Below are positions 7,814 through 15,314 of a DNA stretch of 22,442 nucleotides, one piece after another. Positions within the stretch are counted from its first letter, which is position 1. Each line of letters begins with the position of its first letter. The notes beneath the pieces were generated by a model. It was not told the origin of the DNA. It did not search any database and worked only from the letters and a program-made list of their open reading frames with translations. The translations under genes were made by a program, and so were the position numbers. The DNA comes from Pseudomonadota bacterium (lineage in GTDB: Bacteria; Pseudomonadota; Gammaproteobacteria; Burkholderiales; Burkholderiaceae_D), in contig JAEZHR010000082.1 of the NCBI GenBank assembly GCA_023416415.1, forward strand, positions 1 to 22,442. The letters run 5' to 3'.

Positions 7814-8944
7814 TCAGTTCAGTGCCCGCGCAATCAGAATCTTCTGGATCTCGCTCGTCCCTTCGTAGATCTGGCAGACCCGCACATCGCGATAGATGCG
7901 CTCGACCGGAAAATCGGAGACGTATCCGTATCCGCCGTGAACCTGGATCGCGTCCGAGCACACGCGCTCGGCCATCTCGCTGGCGAACAGCTTGGCCATT
8001 GCCGCTTCCTTCAGGCAGGGCCTGCCGGCGTCCTTGAGGGCCGCCGCATGCAGGATCAGCTGGCGCGCCGCTTCGATCTGCGTCGCCATCTCGGACAGCT
8101 TGAACTGCACCGCCTGATGCTCGAACAGGGACTTGCCGAAGCTGGCGCGCTCCTTCGCGTAGGTCAATGCCGCCTCGAAGGCCGCGCGCGCCATGCCGAC
8201 CGACTGCGAGGCGATGCCGATGCGCCCGCCTTCAAGGCCCGACAGCGCGATCTTGTAACCCTGACCTTCCTCGCCGATCCGGTTTTCCACCGGAATGCGG
8301 CAGTTCTCGAACAGGATCTGTGCGGTGTCCGAGGAATGCTGGCCCATCTTCTCTTCCAGCCGCGCGACGATGTAGCCGGGAGTACGGGTCGGCACCCAGA
8401 AGGCGCTGATGCCGCGCTTGCCGGCTTCGCGGTCGGTCACGGCCATGACGATCGCCACATCGGCTGTCTTGCCGCTGGTGATGAACTGCTTGACGCCGTT
8501 GAGCACGTATTCATCGCCCTCGCGCACTGCGGTCGTGCGCAAGGCCGAGGCGTCGCTGCCCACGTGCGGCTCGGTCAGGCAGAAGGCTCCCAGCATGTCG
8601 CCGCGTGCCAGCGGCTTGAGGAAGCGCTCTTTCTGTTCGGCGTTTGCAACCGTCATCGCGATGCTGCACACCGGACAGTTGTTGACCGAAATGATGGTCG
8701 AGGTGCCGCCGTCGCCGGCCGCGATTTCCTCCAGCACCAGCGCGAGAGACGTGTAATCGAGACCGGCACCGCCGTATTCCTCGGGCACGGCCACGCCGAA
8801 TGCGCCGAGCTCGGCCAGGCCCTTCAGCTCCTCCTTCGGGAAGTGGTGCTCCTTGTCCCAGCGTGCGGCTTGCGGCGCCAGACGTTCCTGCGCAAAGGCG
8901 CGCACGGCGTCGCGGATCATTTCGTGTTGTTCTGACAGGACCAT
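7814..8944 (-). CDS. Acyl-CoA dehydrogenase (short/branched-chain type)
   Basis: FAD enzyme of 376 residues that oxidises acyl-CoA at the alpha-beta bond and passes electrons to ETF. The flavin and substrate segments LTEPHVGSDAS (123-133) and FITSGKTADV are present. The catalytic base Glu361 lies in IYEGTSEIQ, the standard position for short- and medium-chain enzymes and unlike the liuA product in this window. IQVHGGYGYVSDFPVER is also typical. The frame is open upstream to 9010, but that part overlaps the SDR gene; the ATG at 8944 with GGAAAG before it fits the family N-terminus MVLSEQHEMIRDAV. Its position beside leucine genes suggests a branched- or short-chain substrate, but the chain length is not proven. 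Confidence 0.93.
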   Translation of the reverse strand: MVLSEQHEMIRDAVRAFAQERLAPQAARWDKEHHFPKEELKGLAELGAFGVAVPEEYGGAGLDYTSLALVLEEIAAGDGGTSTIISVNNCPVCSIAMTVANAEQKERFLKPLARGDMLGAFCLTEPHVGSDASALRTTAVREGDEYVLNGVKQFITSGKTADVAIVMAVTDREAGKRGISAFWVPTRTPGYIVARLEEKMGQHSSDTAQILFENCRIPVENRIGEEGQGYKIALSGLEGGRIGIASQSVGMARAAFEAALTYAKERASFGKSLFEHQAVQFKLSEMATQIEAARQLILHAAALKDAGRPCLKEAAMAKLFASEMAERVCSDAIQVHGGYGYVSDFPVERIYRDVRVCQIYEGTSEIQKILIARALN

Positions 8945-8957
8945 TTTCTTTCCGCTT

Positions 8958-9626
8958 TTACCAGGGCAGCTCGCGCCCACTGTAGTGCTTGAAGGTTCCG
9001 CTGTCCGCACGCGTGGCGTGCTCCAGCACCTGCAGCATGCCGCGCACGCTTTCCGGCGCTTCGAGCGGCGCGCTCTGGCCGCCCATGTCAGTCTTGACCC
9101 ACCCCGGCGAGAGCGCGATGAAAGTCGCCTGCGGGTAATCCAGCGCGGCGGCCTTGATCGCCATGTTCAGGGCCGCCTTCGAGGCCCGATACAGCCAGCC
9201 GTAGCTGCGGTCGGTTTCACCGATGCTGCCCATGCCGCTGCTGACGAAACCGAAGGTCCCACTTGCAGCTTCCACCATCGGTGCGATGCTGGAAATGGCC
9301 TGCATCGCACCGAGTACGTTGGTGTGCATGACGTTGTCGAAGTCCTCGTGTGTCGGCGGCGACCTGGCGTCATCGCGCGGACCGAACACGCCGGCGACGT
9401 AGACCGCGAGATCCAGCTTCTCTCCGTCGAGCTGCCAGGCGAGGCCGGCGAGCGAATCGGCACTGGTGACGTCCACGCGCAGGGCTTCGGCGCCTTCGTC
9501 GGCCAGAGCGTCGATGGAGGCGTCGTCACGGGCTGTGGCGTAGACCTTCCAGCCGGAAACGAGCAACTGGCGCGTGAACTCGCGGCCGAGGCCGCGGGAG
9601 GCGCCGATGATGAGGGCAGTAGGCAT
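8958..9626 (-). CDS. SDR family oxidoreductase
   Basis: Short-chain dehydrogenase/reductase of 222 residues. The NAD(P)-binding glycine motif is GASRGLG near residue 8. The usual NNAG is replaced by YVAGVFG, and the catalytic Ser and Tyr-xxx-Lys appear as FVSSGMGSIG and YRASK. SPGWVKTDMGG is the typical loop after the active site. The frame is open back to 9698, but the extension is low-complexity and covers the 11-bp repeats, so the ATG at 9626 next to PTALIIGASRG is preferred. No strong ribosome site is visible. The substrate is unknown. The acyl-CoA dehydrogenase gene starts 13 bp after its stop, so it is in the same transcription unit. Confidence 0.9.
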   Translation of the reverse strand: MPTALIIGASRGLGREFTRQLLVSGWKVYATARDDASIDALADEGAEALRVDVTSADSLAGLAWQLDGEKLDLAVYVAGVFGPRDDARSPPTHEDFDNVMHTNVLGAMQAISSIAPMVEAASGTFGFVSSGMGSIGETDRSYGWLYRASKAALNMAIKAAALDYPQATFIALSPGWVKTDMGGQSAPLEAPESVRGMLQVLEHATRADSGTFKHYSGRELPW

Positions 9627-9631
9627 GGTGT

Positions 9632-9675
9632 GATTGCTTCGAGAAAGATTCGAAAAGGTTTCGAGAGTGATTCGA
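9632..9675. repeat. Four contiguous 11-bp units ending TTCGA
   Basis: The plus strand reads as four adjacent 11-mers: GATTGCTTCGA, GAAAGATTCGA, AAAGGTTTCGA, GAGTGATTCGA. The TTCGA core recurs at exact 11-bp steps (9638, 9649, 9660, 9671). The array lies 6 to 50 bases upstream of the SDR start codon on the minus strand. The period is about one helical turn, so each core faces the same side of the DNA. The role is unknown. Confidence 0.75.
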
Positions 9676-9703
9676 GCAAGGACCTGGTTTCCGCGCATCC
9701 GAT

Positions 9704-9740
9704 GTCCGGTTCACTCCCTCATGAGGGGAATGAACCGGAC
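9704..9740. other. Long stem-loop between the thiolase and SDR genes
   Basis: Outer perfect 10-bp arms GTCCGGTTCA (9704-9713) and TGAACCGGAC (9731-9740) enclose a second palindrome, CCCTCATGAGGG (9716-9727). It starts about 16 bases after the thiolase stop on the minus strand. No U-run follows, so it is not a classic intrinsic terminator. It could stabilise the 3' end of the thiolase message or reduce read-through into the SDR gene. Confidence 0.65.
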
Positions 9741-9756
9741 AGACGCGGCGCGGCCG

Positions 9757-10938
9757 TTACACCATCTCGATCGCCATCGCCGTTCCTTCGCCGCCGCCAA
9801 TGCACAGCGAGGCAACGCCGATCCTGCCGCCGGTCTTCTTCAGCGCACCAAGCAGGGTCACGATGATGCGGGCACCGGAGGCGCCGATCGGATGACCGAG
9901 GGCACAGGCGCCGCCATGGATGTTGAGCTTGTCGTGCGCGATGCCGTGGTCGTGCATGGCCGCCATCGGCACCACGGCGAAGGCTTCGTTGATCTCGAAC
10001 AGGTCGACGTCCCTGGTGCTCAGGTTCAGCTTCTTGTACAGCTTGTCGATCGCGCCGACCGGGGCGGTCGTGAACCAGTTCGGCTCCTGCGCATGCGTGG
10101 CATGGCCGAGGATGCGGGCGATCGGCGTGCAGCCGAGCTTCTTCGCGGTCGATTCGCGCATCAGCACCAGCGCGGCGGCGCCGTCGTTGATCGAGGACGA
10201 GGAAGCGGCGGTAATCGTGCCGTCCTTCTTGAACGCCGGCTTCAGGGACGGAATCTTGTCGAGCTTCGCCTTGAGCGGGCCTTCGTCCTTGTCGATGACG
10301 ATGTCGCCGCCACGGCCGGAGACGGTCACCGGAGCAATTTCCCATTGGAAGGAGCCGTCGTTGGTCGCGGCCTGCGCGCGCTTGACCGATTCGATGGCGA
10401 ACGCATCCTGCGCTTCGCGCGTGAACGCATACTTGGCCGCGCATTCCTCGCCGAAGGTGCCCATCGAACGGCCGCGCTCGTAGGCGTCTTCCAGGCCATC
10501 GAGCATCATGTGGTCGTACATCATGCCGTGGCCGAGACGGTAGCCGCCGCGTGCCTTCGGAATCAGGTAGGGCGCGTTGGTCATCGATTCCATGCCGCCG
10601 GCGACCACGACTTCGTTGCTGCCGGCGAGCAGGGAGTCATAGCCGATCATGGTGGTCTTCATCGCCGAGCCGCACATCTTGGACAGCGTGACTGCGCCAG
10701 CCGAGACCGGAATGCCGGCCTTGATGGCGGCCTGGCGTGCCGGGGCCTGGCCCTGCCCGGCCATCAGGCAGTTGCCGAACAGGACTTCATTGACCAGATT
10801 GGGCTCGAGGTTTGCGCGCTCGACGGCGGCGCGAATCGCGACCGCGCCGAGATCCGAGGCGGACAGCGAGGAAAAGTCGCCCTGAAAGGCGCCCATCGGG
10901 GTACGGGCAGCGCCGACAATGACAATCGGATCGTTCAT
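9757..10938 (-). CDS. Acetyl-CoA C-acetyltransferase (thiolase)
   Basis: Biosynthetic/degradative thiolase of 393 residues. It interconverts two acetyl-CoA with acetoacetyl-CoA, so it can cleave acetoacetyl-CoA from leucine or fatty acids, or supply PHB synthesis. The catalytic residues are visible: Cys89 in LSKMCGSAMK, His349 in GGACALGHPIGASGAR and Cys379 in SLCIGGGEG, with the NEAFA motif between them. These positions are nearly identical to well-studied thiolases of the PhaA/AtoB type. A TTG at 10950 extends the frame, but the ATG at 10938 has GGAG about seven bases upstream and fits the family start. It begins 19 bp after aceK. Whether its main duty is catabolic or PHB-related cannot be told from sequence. 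Confidence 0.95.
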   Translation of the reverse strand: MNDPIVIVGAARTPMGAFQGDFSSLSASDLGAVAIRAAVERANLEPNLVNEVLFGNCLMAGQGQAPARQAAIKAGIPVSAGAVTLSKMCGSAMKTTMIGYDSLLAGSNEVVVAGGMESMTNAPYLIPKARGGYRLGHGMMYDHMMLDGLEDAYERGRSMGTFGEECAAKYAFTREAQDAFAIESVKRAQAATNDGSFQWEIAPVTVSGRGGDIVIDKDEGPLKAKLDKIPSLKPAFKKDGTITAASSSSINDGAAALVLMRESTAKKLGCTPIARILGHATHAQEPNWFTTAPVGAIDKLYKKLNLSTRDVDLFEINEAFAVVPMAAMHDHGIAHDKLNIHGGACALGHPIGASGARIIVTLLGALKKTGGRIGVASLCIGGGEGTAMAIEMV

Positions 10939-10957
10939 TTTTTTCTCCAAGGAGTGT

Positions 10958-12748
10958 TCAGGCGGCCTGGGCCGCCGGGGTTGGGGGTTTGTAGCTGAAA
11001 CGGATTTCCTGCGGATACGGAAACACGTCGGCGACCTCGCCGTCGAGAATCCGTTGCCGCGCCTGCTGCCACCACTCGGGCGTCAGAAGCTCGGCGTGAT
11101 GCTTCATGAAGACCTTGCGCACTTCCGGATTGCCGAGCAGGAAAGTGCCGAACTGCTCCGGAAAGACGTCGTTCTGCGCGACCGAATACCAGGGTTCTGC
11201 GGCCATTTCATCTTCTTCGTTGCGCGCCGCGGGTATCGTGCGGAAATTGCAATCGGTGATGTACTCGATCTCGTCGTAGTCGTAGAACACGACACGTCCG
11301 CTGCGGGTCACGCCGAAGTTCTTGTACAGCATGTCGCCGGGGAAGATGTTTGCCGCGACCAGATCGCGGATGGCATTGCCGTACTCGATGACGCCATGTT
11401 CGAGGGCGGCAAGATCGCGGCGCCTGTCGGCCTCGCTCAGCCAGATGTTGAGCGGCACCATGCGGCGTTCGATGTACAGATGCCGGATGATGACTTCGTC
11501 GCCTTCTTCTTCCACGACGGATGGCGCGACCTGCTTGAGTTCGGCCAGCAGCGCATCGTCGAAGCGCGCGCGCGGGAAGGCCACGCTCGAGTATTCGAGG
11601 GTGTCGGCCATGCGGCCGACGCGGTCGTGGTACTTCACCAGCAGGTACTTCTCCTTGACCTGGGCGCGCGTGGTTTCCTTCGGTGCGGGAATGTAGTCCT
11701 TGATGACCTTGAACACCCAGGGGAAGGACGGCAACGCGAACACCACCATCACCAGTCCGCGGATTCCGGGCGCGGCCTCGAAGCTGTCGGACGAGTAGCG
11801 CAGGTGATGCAGGAAATCGCGGTAGAAATCCGCCTTGCCCTGCTTCTGCAGGCCGAGAATGGTGTAAATCTCGCTCTTGGGCTTGTACGGCATCAGCGTG
11901 CGCAGGAAGCGCACGTAGGCCGACGGCACTTCCATGTCGACCATGAAATAGGCGCGCGTGAAGGAGAACAGCACCGTGATCAGCGTCGGGTCGCACAGCA
12001 TGGTGTCGAGCACCAGCTGATTGCGGCGGTTGTACAGGATGGGCACCACGAACGGATAGACGCGGTTGCCGTTGATGCCCTTGCCGACGATATAGGCACC
12101 CTTGTTGCGATAGAACAGCGTCGACAGTACCTGGATCTGGTGGTTGGGCTCCAGCAGCTCGGAGCCGAACAGGGCCCGCATGCGCGTCTCGACGCGGGCA
12201 ATGTCGCGGTCGAGATCGGCGAACCCGGCCTGCAGCTGGAAGTTGGTGACGATGCGCTTGAGCGTGTAGTGCAGGCCGTCCTGCGCTGGGTAATAGACGC
12301 GGTAGGTCGGACGCTCCTCGTCAGGCTCGAGGTAGTCGGTGGCGATCGCCGGCCAGACGAAGATGAAGTCGTTGCGGAAATAGGTGCGGTGCAGGATGTT
12401 GCAACACACCGAGTTGAAGAAGGTTTCCGCCAGCTCGGGTTGCTTGTGCCCCAGCAGCAGTCCGATGTAGTGCAGCTTGACCTCGCGCCACACCTCGTCG
12501 GTCAGGTCCGCTTCCTCGTACTCGTCTTCCAGCGTCTGCACGCATTCCTGCACGCGCTTGTCGTAGAAGGCGATGCGCTCGCGCGCCTTGGCTTGCGCGG
12601 TCTTCCAGTCGCGCGCTTCGAAATGGCGGCGCGCGTCCTGGCTGGCGGCGCGAAACAGGCTGTAGTGCTTGTTGAAGCCGTCCAGGATCGTGCGTGCGAT
12701 GTCGAACGCGATCTGGGAAGAAAGCAGCTTGGGAAAGGCTTCGCGCAT
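10958..12748 (-). CDS. aceK: Isocitrate dehydrogenase kinase/phosphatase AceK
   Basis: Bifunctional enzyme that phosphorylates and dephosphorylates isocitrate dehydrogenase, steering carbon between the TCA cycle and the glyoxylate shunt. It has 596 residues, the usual length. The N-terminal regulatory half begins LLSSQIAFDIARTILDGFNKHY. The kinase half contains APGIRGLVMVVFALPSFPWVFKVIKD with the ATP-site lysines, and MLYKNFGVTRSGRVVFYDYDEI with the catalytic/metal acidic residues. In enteric bacteria aceK follows aceBA; here no isocitrate lyase or malate synthase is in the window and the gene lies between a thioesterase and a thiolase. No Shine-Dalgarno is visible before the ATG at 12748. 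The N-terminal match argues for this start anyway. Confidence 0.97.
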   Translation of the reverse strand: MREAFPKLLSSQIAFDIARTILDGFNKHYSLFRAASQDARRHFEARDWKTAQAKARERIAFYDKRVQECVQTLEDEYEEADLTDEVWREVKLHYIGLLLGHKQPELAETFFNSVCCNILHRTYFRNDFIFVWPAIATDYLEPDEERPTYRVYYPAQDGLHYTLKRIVTNFQLQAGFADLDRDIARVETRMRALFGSELLEPNHQIQVLSTLFYRNKGAYIVGKGINGNRVYPFVVPILYNRRNQLVLDTMLCDPTLITVLFSFTRAYFMVDMEVPSAYVRFLRTLMPYKPKSEIYTILGLQKQGKADFYRDFLHHLRYSSDSFEAAPGIRGLVMVVFALPSFPWVFKVIKDYIPAPKETTRAQVKEKYLLVKYHDRVGRMADTLEYSSVAFPRARFDDALLAELKQVAPSVVEEEGDEVIIRHLYIERRMVPLNIWLSEADRRRDLAALEHGVIEYGNAIRDLVAANIFPGDMLYKNFGVTRSGRVVFYDYDEIEYITDCNFRTIPAARNEEDEMAAEPWYSVAQNDVFPEQFGTFLLGNPEVRKVFMKHHAELLTPEWWQQARQRILDGEVADVFPYPQEIRFSYKPPTPAAQAA

Positions 12749-12802
12749 CGTCTGGGCCGGCTTTTCTAAAACTCCAGTGTAGTCAAATCGTTCGGGCCGG
12801 GC

Positions 12803-13240
12803 TCATTCCCGGCCTTGCGCCACCACGGCCATGGTGGCGGTGAGCTTGCTGACCAGGGTGCGCCGCTCGCCCTCGTGGGCGTATACCTCGGATTCGACCA
12901 CGTGGAACATGCGTCCCGGCTTGAGCACCTGGGCGCGGCACGCCAGGCGGTCGCCTTTCCCGGGGCGCAGCAGATGAATCTTGAACTCCGACGTCAGGAT
13001 GATCCCGCTTTCCGGCGTGACGCTCATTGCAGCAGCGCCGGCGGTATGGTCGGCAATCGTCGCCTGCACGCCAGCATGCACGAAGCCGTGATGCTGGCAG
13101 TGGCGCGGCGCCAGTTCCAGCACGGACTCGCACCAACCCGGGCCGCAGTCGACGAATCGGATGCCGAGATCGACCAGGAAGTTGGCCTGGCGAAAGGCGC
13201 TTTCAATGACTTCGCGGTAGCGGGGATTGGGGGAATGCAT
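12803..13240 (-). CDS. PaaI-family hotdog thioesterase
   Basis: Hotdog-fold acyl-CoA thioesterase of about 145 residues, likely cytosolic. The HGFVHAGVQATIADHTAGAAAMS segment is the typical helix region of the PaaI/YbgC-like fold, and the following strands ILTSEFKIHLLRPGKGDRLACRAQVLKPGRMFHVVESEVYA complete it. The frame is open upstream to 13369, but that part runs through a palindromic intergenic stretch. The ATG at 13240 with AGAAGG upstream fits family N-termini. It lies between liuA and aceK, co-directional with both, and may recycle CoA when acyl-CoA builds up. The substrate is not predictable from sequence. Confidence 0.88.
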   Translation of the reverse strand: MHSPNPRYREVIESAFRQANFLVDLGIRFVDCGPGWCESVLELAPRHCQHHGFVHAGVQATIADHTAGAAAMSVTPESGIILTSEFKIHLLRPGKGDRLACRAQVLKPGRMFHVVESEVYAHEGERRTLVSKLTATMAVVAQGRE

Positions 13241-13285
13241 CTGCACCTTCTGCACCTCTCGCGCATACCGGTCGTTCCGGCGCAG

Positions 13286-13300
13286 GCGGGTGACACCCGC
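13286..13300. repeat. 15-bp palindrome in the liuA–thioesterase gap
   Basis: GCGGGTGACACCCGC is a perfect inverted repeat with a one-base centre in the 173-bp gap between liuA and the thioesterase gene. The flanking GTCGTTCCGGCGCAGGCGGG resembles the REP-like sequence at 6751-6772. Apart from this element and the ribosome site of the next gene, I see nothing else in the gap. Confidence 0.45.
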
Positions 13301-13413
13301 GCGAAAATTCATGCGCCCCTTGTCGTCCGGATTCATATTGCAAGGCCCCCTGGATACCGTCCACCGCACACGACGGAGTCCGCGGGAAATGCCCGGGGAT
13401 GCCTCCGCCCCGC

Positions 13414-14598
13414 TTACTTCGTTTCCGCAAACAGTTCGCGCCCGATCAGCATGCGCCGGATCTCGCTCGTGCCCGCGCCGATTTCATACAACTTGGCATC
13501 GCGCCACAGACGTCCGGTCGGGTTCTCGTTGATGTAGCCGTTGCCGCCAAGCGTCTGGATCGCCTCGCCGGCCATCCAGGTCGCCTTCTCGGCCGAGTAC
13601 AGAATGGCACCGGCGGCGTCCTTGCGCAGCGCACGCACCTGCTCCGGCACCGTAGCACGGTCACAGGCCTGGCCGACCGCGTACACATACGCCATGCATG
13701 CCATCATGGTCGAGTACATGTCGGCCAGTTTGCCCTGCATCAGCTGGAATTCGCCGATCGGCTGGCCGAACTGCTTGCGCTCGTGCACGTAGGGCACGAC
13801 CACGTCCATGCAGGCCTGCATGATGCCCAGCGGACCACCGGAAAGCACAGTGCGCTCGAAGTCGAGACCGGACATCAGCACGTTGACGCCCTTGCCCAGG
13901 CCCCCGAGCACGTTTTCGGCCGGCACTTCGCAATCCTGGAACACCAGTTCGCCCGTATGCGAGCCGCGCATGCCCAGCTTGTCCAGCTTCTGCGCCACCG
14001 AGAAGCCCTTGAAACCCTTCTCGATCAGAAAGGCCGTGATGCCGCGCGGTCCGGCTTCGAGGTCGTTCTTGGCATAGACGACCAGCACGTCCGCGTCCGG
14101 GCCGTTGGTGATCCACATCTTGGTGCCGTTGAGCACCCAGCGGTCGCCCTTGAAATCGGCGCGCAGGCGCATGCTGACCACATCGGAGCCGGCATTCGGT
14201 TCGGACATCGCGAGGGCGCCAACGTACTCGCTGGAAACCAGCTTGGGCAGGTACTTGCGTTTCTGCTCCTCGGTGCCGTTGCGCTTGATCTGGTTCACGC
14301 AGAGATTCGAATGCGCGCCGTAGGACAGGCCGACCGAGGCCGAAGCGCGCGAGATTTCCTCCATCGCGATCATGTGCGCAAGGTAGCCCATGTCGGTACC
14401 GCCATATTCCTCGCCGACGGTGACACCGAGCAGGCCGAGGTCGCCCATCTTCCGCCACAGGTCCATCGGAAACTGGTCGCTGCGGTCGATCTCGGCGGCG
14501 CGCGGCGCGATCTCCGCCTGCGCGAACTGCTGCACGGTTTCACGCAGCGCGGCGATGTCCTCGCCATGATCAAAGGTCAAGCCGGGAAGATGAAGCAT
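13414..14598 (-). CDS. liuA: Isovaleryl-CoA dehydrogenase
   Basis: FAD acyl-CoA dehydrogenase of 394 residues that oxidises isovaleryl-CoA to 3-methylcrotonyl-CoA in leucine breakdown. The catalytic glutamate is where isovaleryl-CoA dehydrogenases carry it: Glu248 in SGLDFERTVLSGGPLG. At the position used by most family members the sequence reads YEIGAGTSEIRR, with Ala375 in place of Glu. This pair of features is a known hallmark of IVD. LAMSEPNAGSDVVSM and TKMWITNGPDADVLVVYAK are the flavin-side segments. It has a good ribosome site (GAGAGG) before the ATG. It lies downstream of the MerR regulator with a palindromic operator between them, and is the first gene of the long minus-strand run. 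Confidence 0.96.
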   Translation of the reverse strand: MLHLPGLTFDHGEDIAALRETVQQFAQAEIAPRAAEIDRSDQFPMDLWRKMGDLGLLGVTVGEEYGGTDMGYLAHMIAMEEISRASASVGLSYGAHSNLCVNQIKRNGTEEQKRKYLPKLVSSEYVGALAMSEPNAGSDVVSMRLRADFKGDRWVLNGTKMWITNGPDADVLVVYAKNDLEAGPRGITAFLIEKGFKGFSVAQKLDKLGMRGSHTGELVFQDCEVPAENVLGGLGKGVNVLMSGLDFERTVLSGGPLGIMQACMDVVVPYVHERKQFGQPIGEFQLMQGKLADMYSTMMACMAYVYAVGQACDRATVPEQVRALRKDAAGAILYSAEKATWMAGEAIQTLGGNGYINENPTGRLWRDAKLYEIGAGTSEIRRMLIGRELFAETK

Positions 14599-14640
14599 GT
14601 CGTCCTCTCTTTATGGTTGTAGGTTGTGGGTATCCAGGGC

Positions 14641-14657
14641 GACCGGATGATCCGGTC
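14641..14657. promoter_or_regulatory. 17-bp palindrome in the predicted liuA leader
   Basis: GACCGGATGATCCGGTC has perfect 8-bp arms around one base. It lies between the predicted promoter/operator and the liuA ribosome site, about 42 bases before the ATG. It could form a leader hairpin or be a second protein-binding site. No evidence in the sequence decides between these. Confidence 0.45.
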
Positions 14658-14668
14658 ATTGTGCTTCG

Positions 14669-14696
14669 AATTTACGTTTACGTAAACGTAACTCAA
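14669..14696 (-). promoter_or_regulatory. Predicted liuA promoter and LiuR operator
   Basis: The 20-bp perfect palindrome TTACGTTTACGTAAACGTAA spans 14672-14691. On the minus strand a TTGAGT (14696-14691) and a TAAATT (14674-14669) could act as -35 and -10 with 16 bp between them, so the dyad fills the spacer. That is where MerR-family regulators normally bind. The second palindrome at 15222-15247 shares the GTTTACG/CGTAAAC core. The operator call is strong; the hexamers are only plausible. Confidence 0.75.
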
Positions 14697-14738
14697 GTTT
14701 GCGCGGGATCAATACGGTAGAAATACCATCGGGTCGGG

Positions 14739-15173
14739 TCAGGCGGCGTTCTTGAGACGGCGTGCGGCGGACTTCTTTTCGGCCTTCGCCGGACGCCCCG
14801 ACTCCAGCAGGCGCTTGCATTCTTCCTCGTGCGCCGAAATCTCGGCCAGGGTGACATCGATGTCCTCGCGCTGGCGCTCCAGCGTTTCCCGGTGACGCGC
14901 CAGCACGGCGAGAAAGCGCGTCAGTTGCGCCTCGGTATCCATGGGCGACTCGTACATGTCGACCAGATCCTTGATTTCCGAAAGCGAAAGTCCAAGGCGC
15001 TTGCCACGCAGCGTCAGCTTCAGCCGGGTGCGCTCGCGCGCGCTGTAGACGCGCGTGCGCCCGCCTGCGCCTTCACGCTTCGGTGTCAGGAGGCCCTGAT
15101 CCTCGTAGAAGCGGATCGCGCGCGGAGTGATGTCGAATTCTCGCGCCAGTTCGGTGATGGTGTAGGTCGGCAT
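14739..15173 (-). CDS. liuR: MerR-family transcriptional regulator, LiuR-like
   Basis: DNA-binding regulator of 144 residues. The N-terminal winged HTH reads TITELAREFDITPRAIRFYEDQGLL, followed by the MerR wing with GRTRVYSARERTRL (residues about 39-52). A C-terminal coiled-coil dimerisation helix (LTRFLAVLARHRETLERQREDI) comes next, then a lysine/arginine-rich tail. The cysteines of metal-sensing MerR proteins are missing; the single Cys lies in HEEECKRLLESG. LiuR proteins of this type control leucine and isovalerate breakdown in proteobacteria. The gene lies 140 bp upstream of liuA on the same strand and is divergent from the hydrolase gene. Palindromes lie on both sides, so control of liuA, itself and the hydrolase gene is likely. 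Confidence 0.9.
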   Translation of the reverse strand: MPTYTITELAREFDITPRAIRFYEDQGLLTPKREGAGGRTRVYSARERTRLKLTLRGKRLGLSLSEIKDLVDMYESPMDTEAQLTRFLAVLARHRETLERQREDIDVTLAEISAHEEECKRLLESGRPAKAEKKSAARRLKNAA

Positions 15174-15221
15174 GGTGGTCGGACGCGGGTTCCGGAATAC
15201 GTTTAGAATCGACGAGATGAA

Positions 15222-15247
15222 TTCCGTTTACGTTAACGTAAACGGAA
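15222..15247. promoter_or_regulatory. Predicted LiuR operator in the divergent liuR–hydrolase region
   Basis: A 26-bp perfect palindrome with half-site TTCCGTTTACGTT, centred between 15234 and 15235. It shares GTTTACG/CGTAAAC with the liuA operator but has a longer spacing between the half-sites. On the plus strand TTTACG (15228-15233) and TATTCT (15252-15257) could be -35 and -10 with an 18-bp spacer holding the dyad centre, as in MerR-type promoters. A start site near 15264 would follow. The liuR ATG lies about 48 bp away on the other strand, so autoregulation is likely. Confidence 0.75.
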
Positions 15248-15314
15248 ACCGTATTCTAGGCCCATGCTGCGGTTTTTTGCACGTGCGCCGCACTTCCTTG
15301 AGGCGACATTCCCG

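Noticed and set aside
10919..12769. A 616-codon plus-strand open frame opposite aceK
   Set aside because: Shadow of aceK with biased composition and no ribosome site of its own.
12749..12802. Possible aceK promoter (TTGACT on the minus strand)
   Set aside because: No matching -10 at a usual distance, so it is not listed as a feature.
13414..14598. Loss of the catalytic glutamate in the liuA product (Ala at the usual position)
   Set aside because: Isovaleryl-CoA dehydrogenases carry the base at another site, and Glu248 is present there, so the enzyme is expected to be active.
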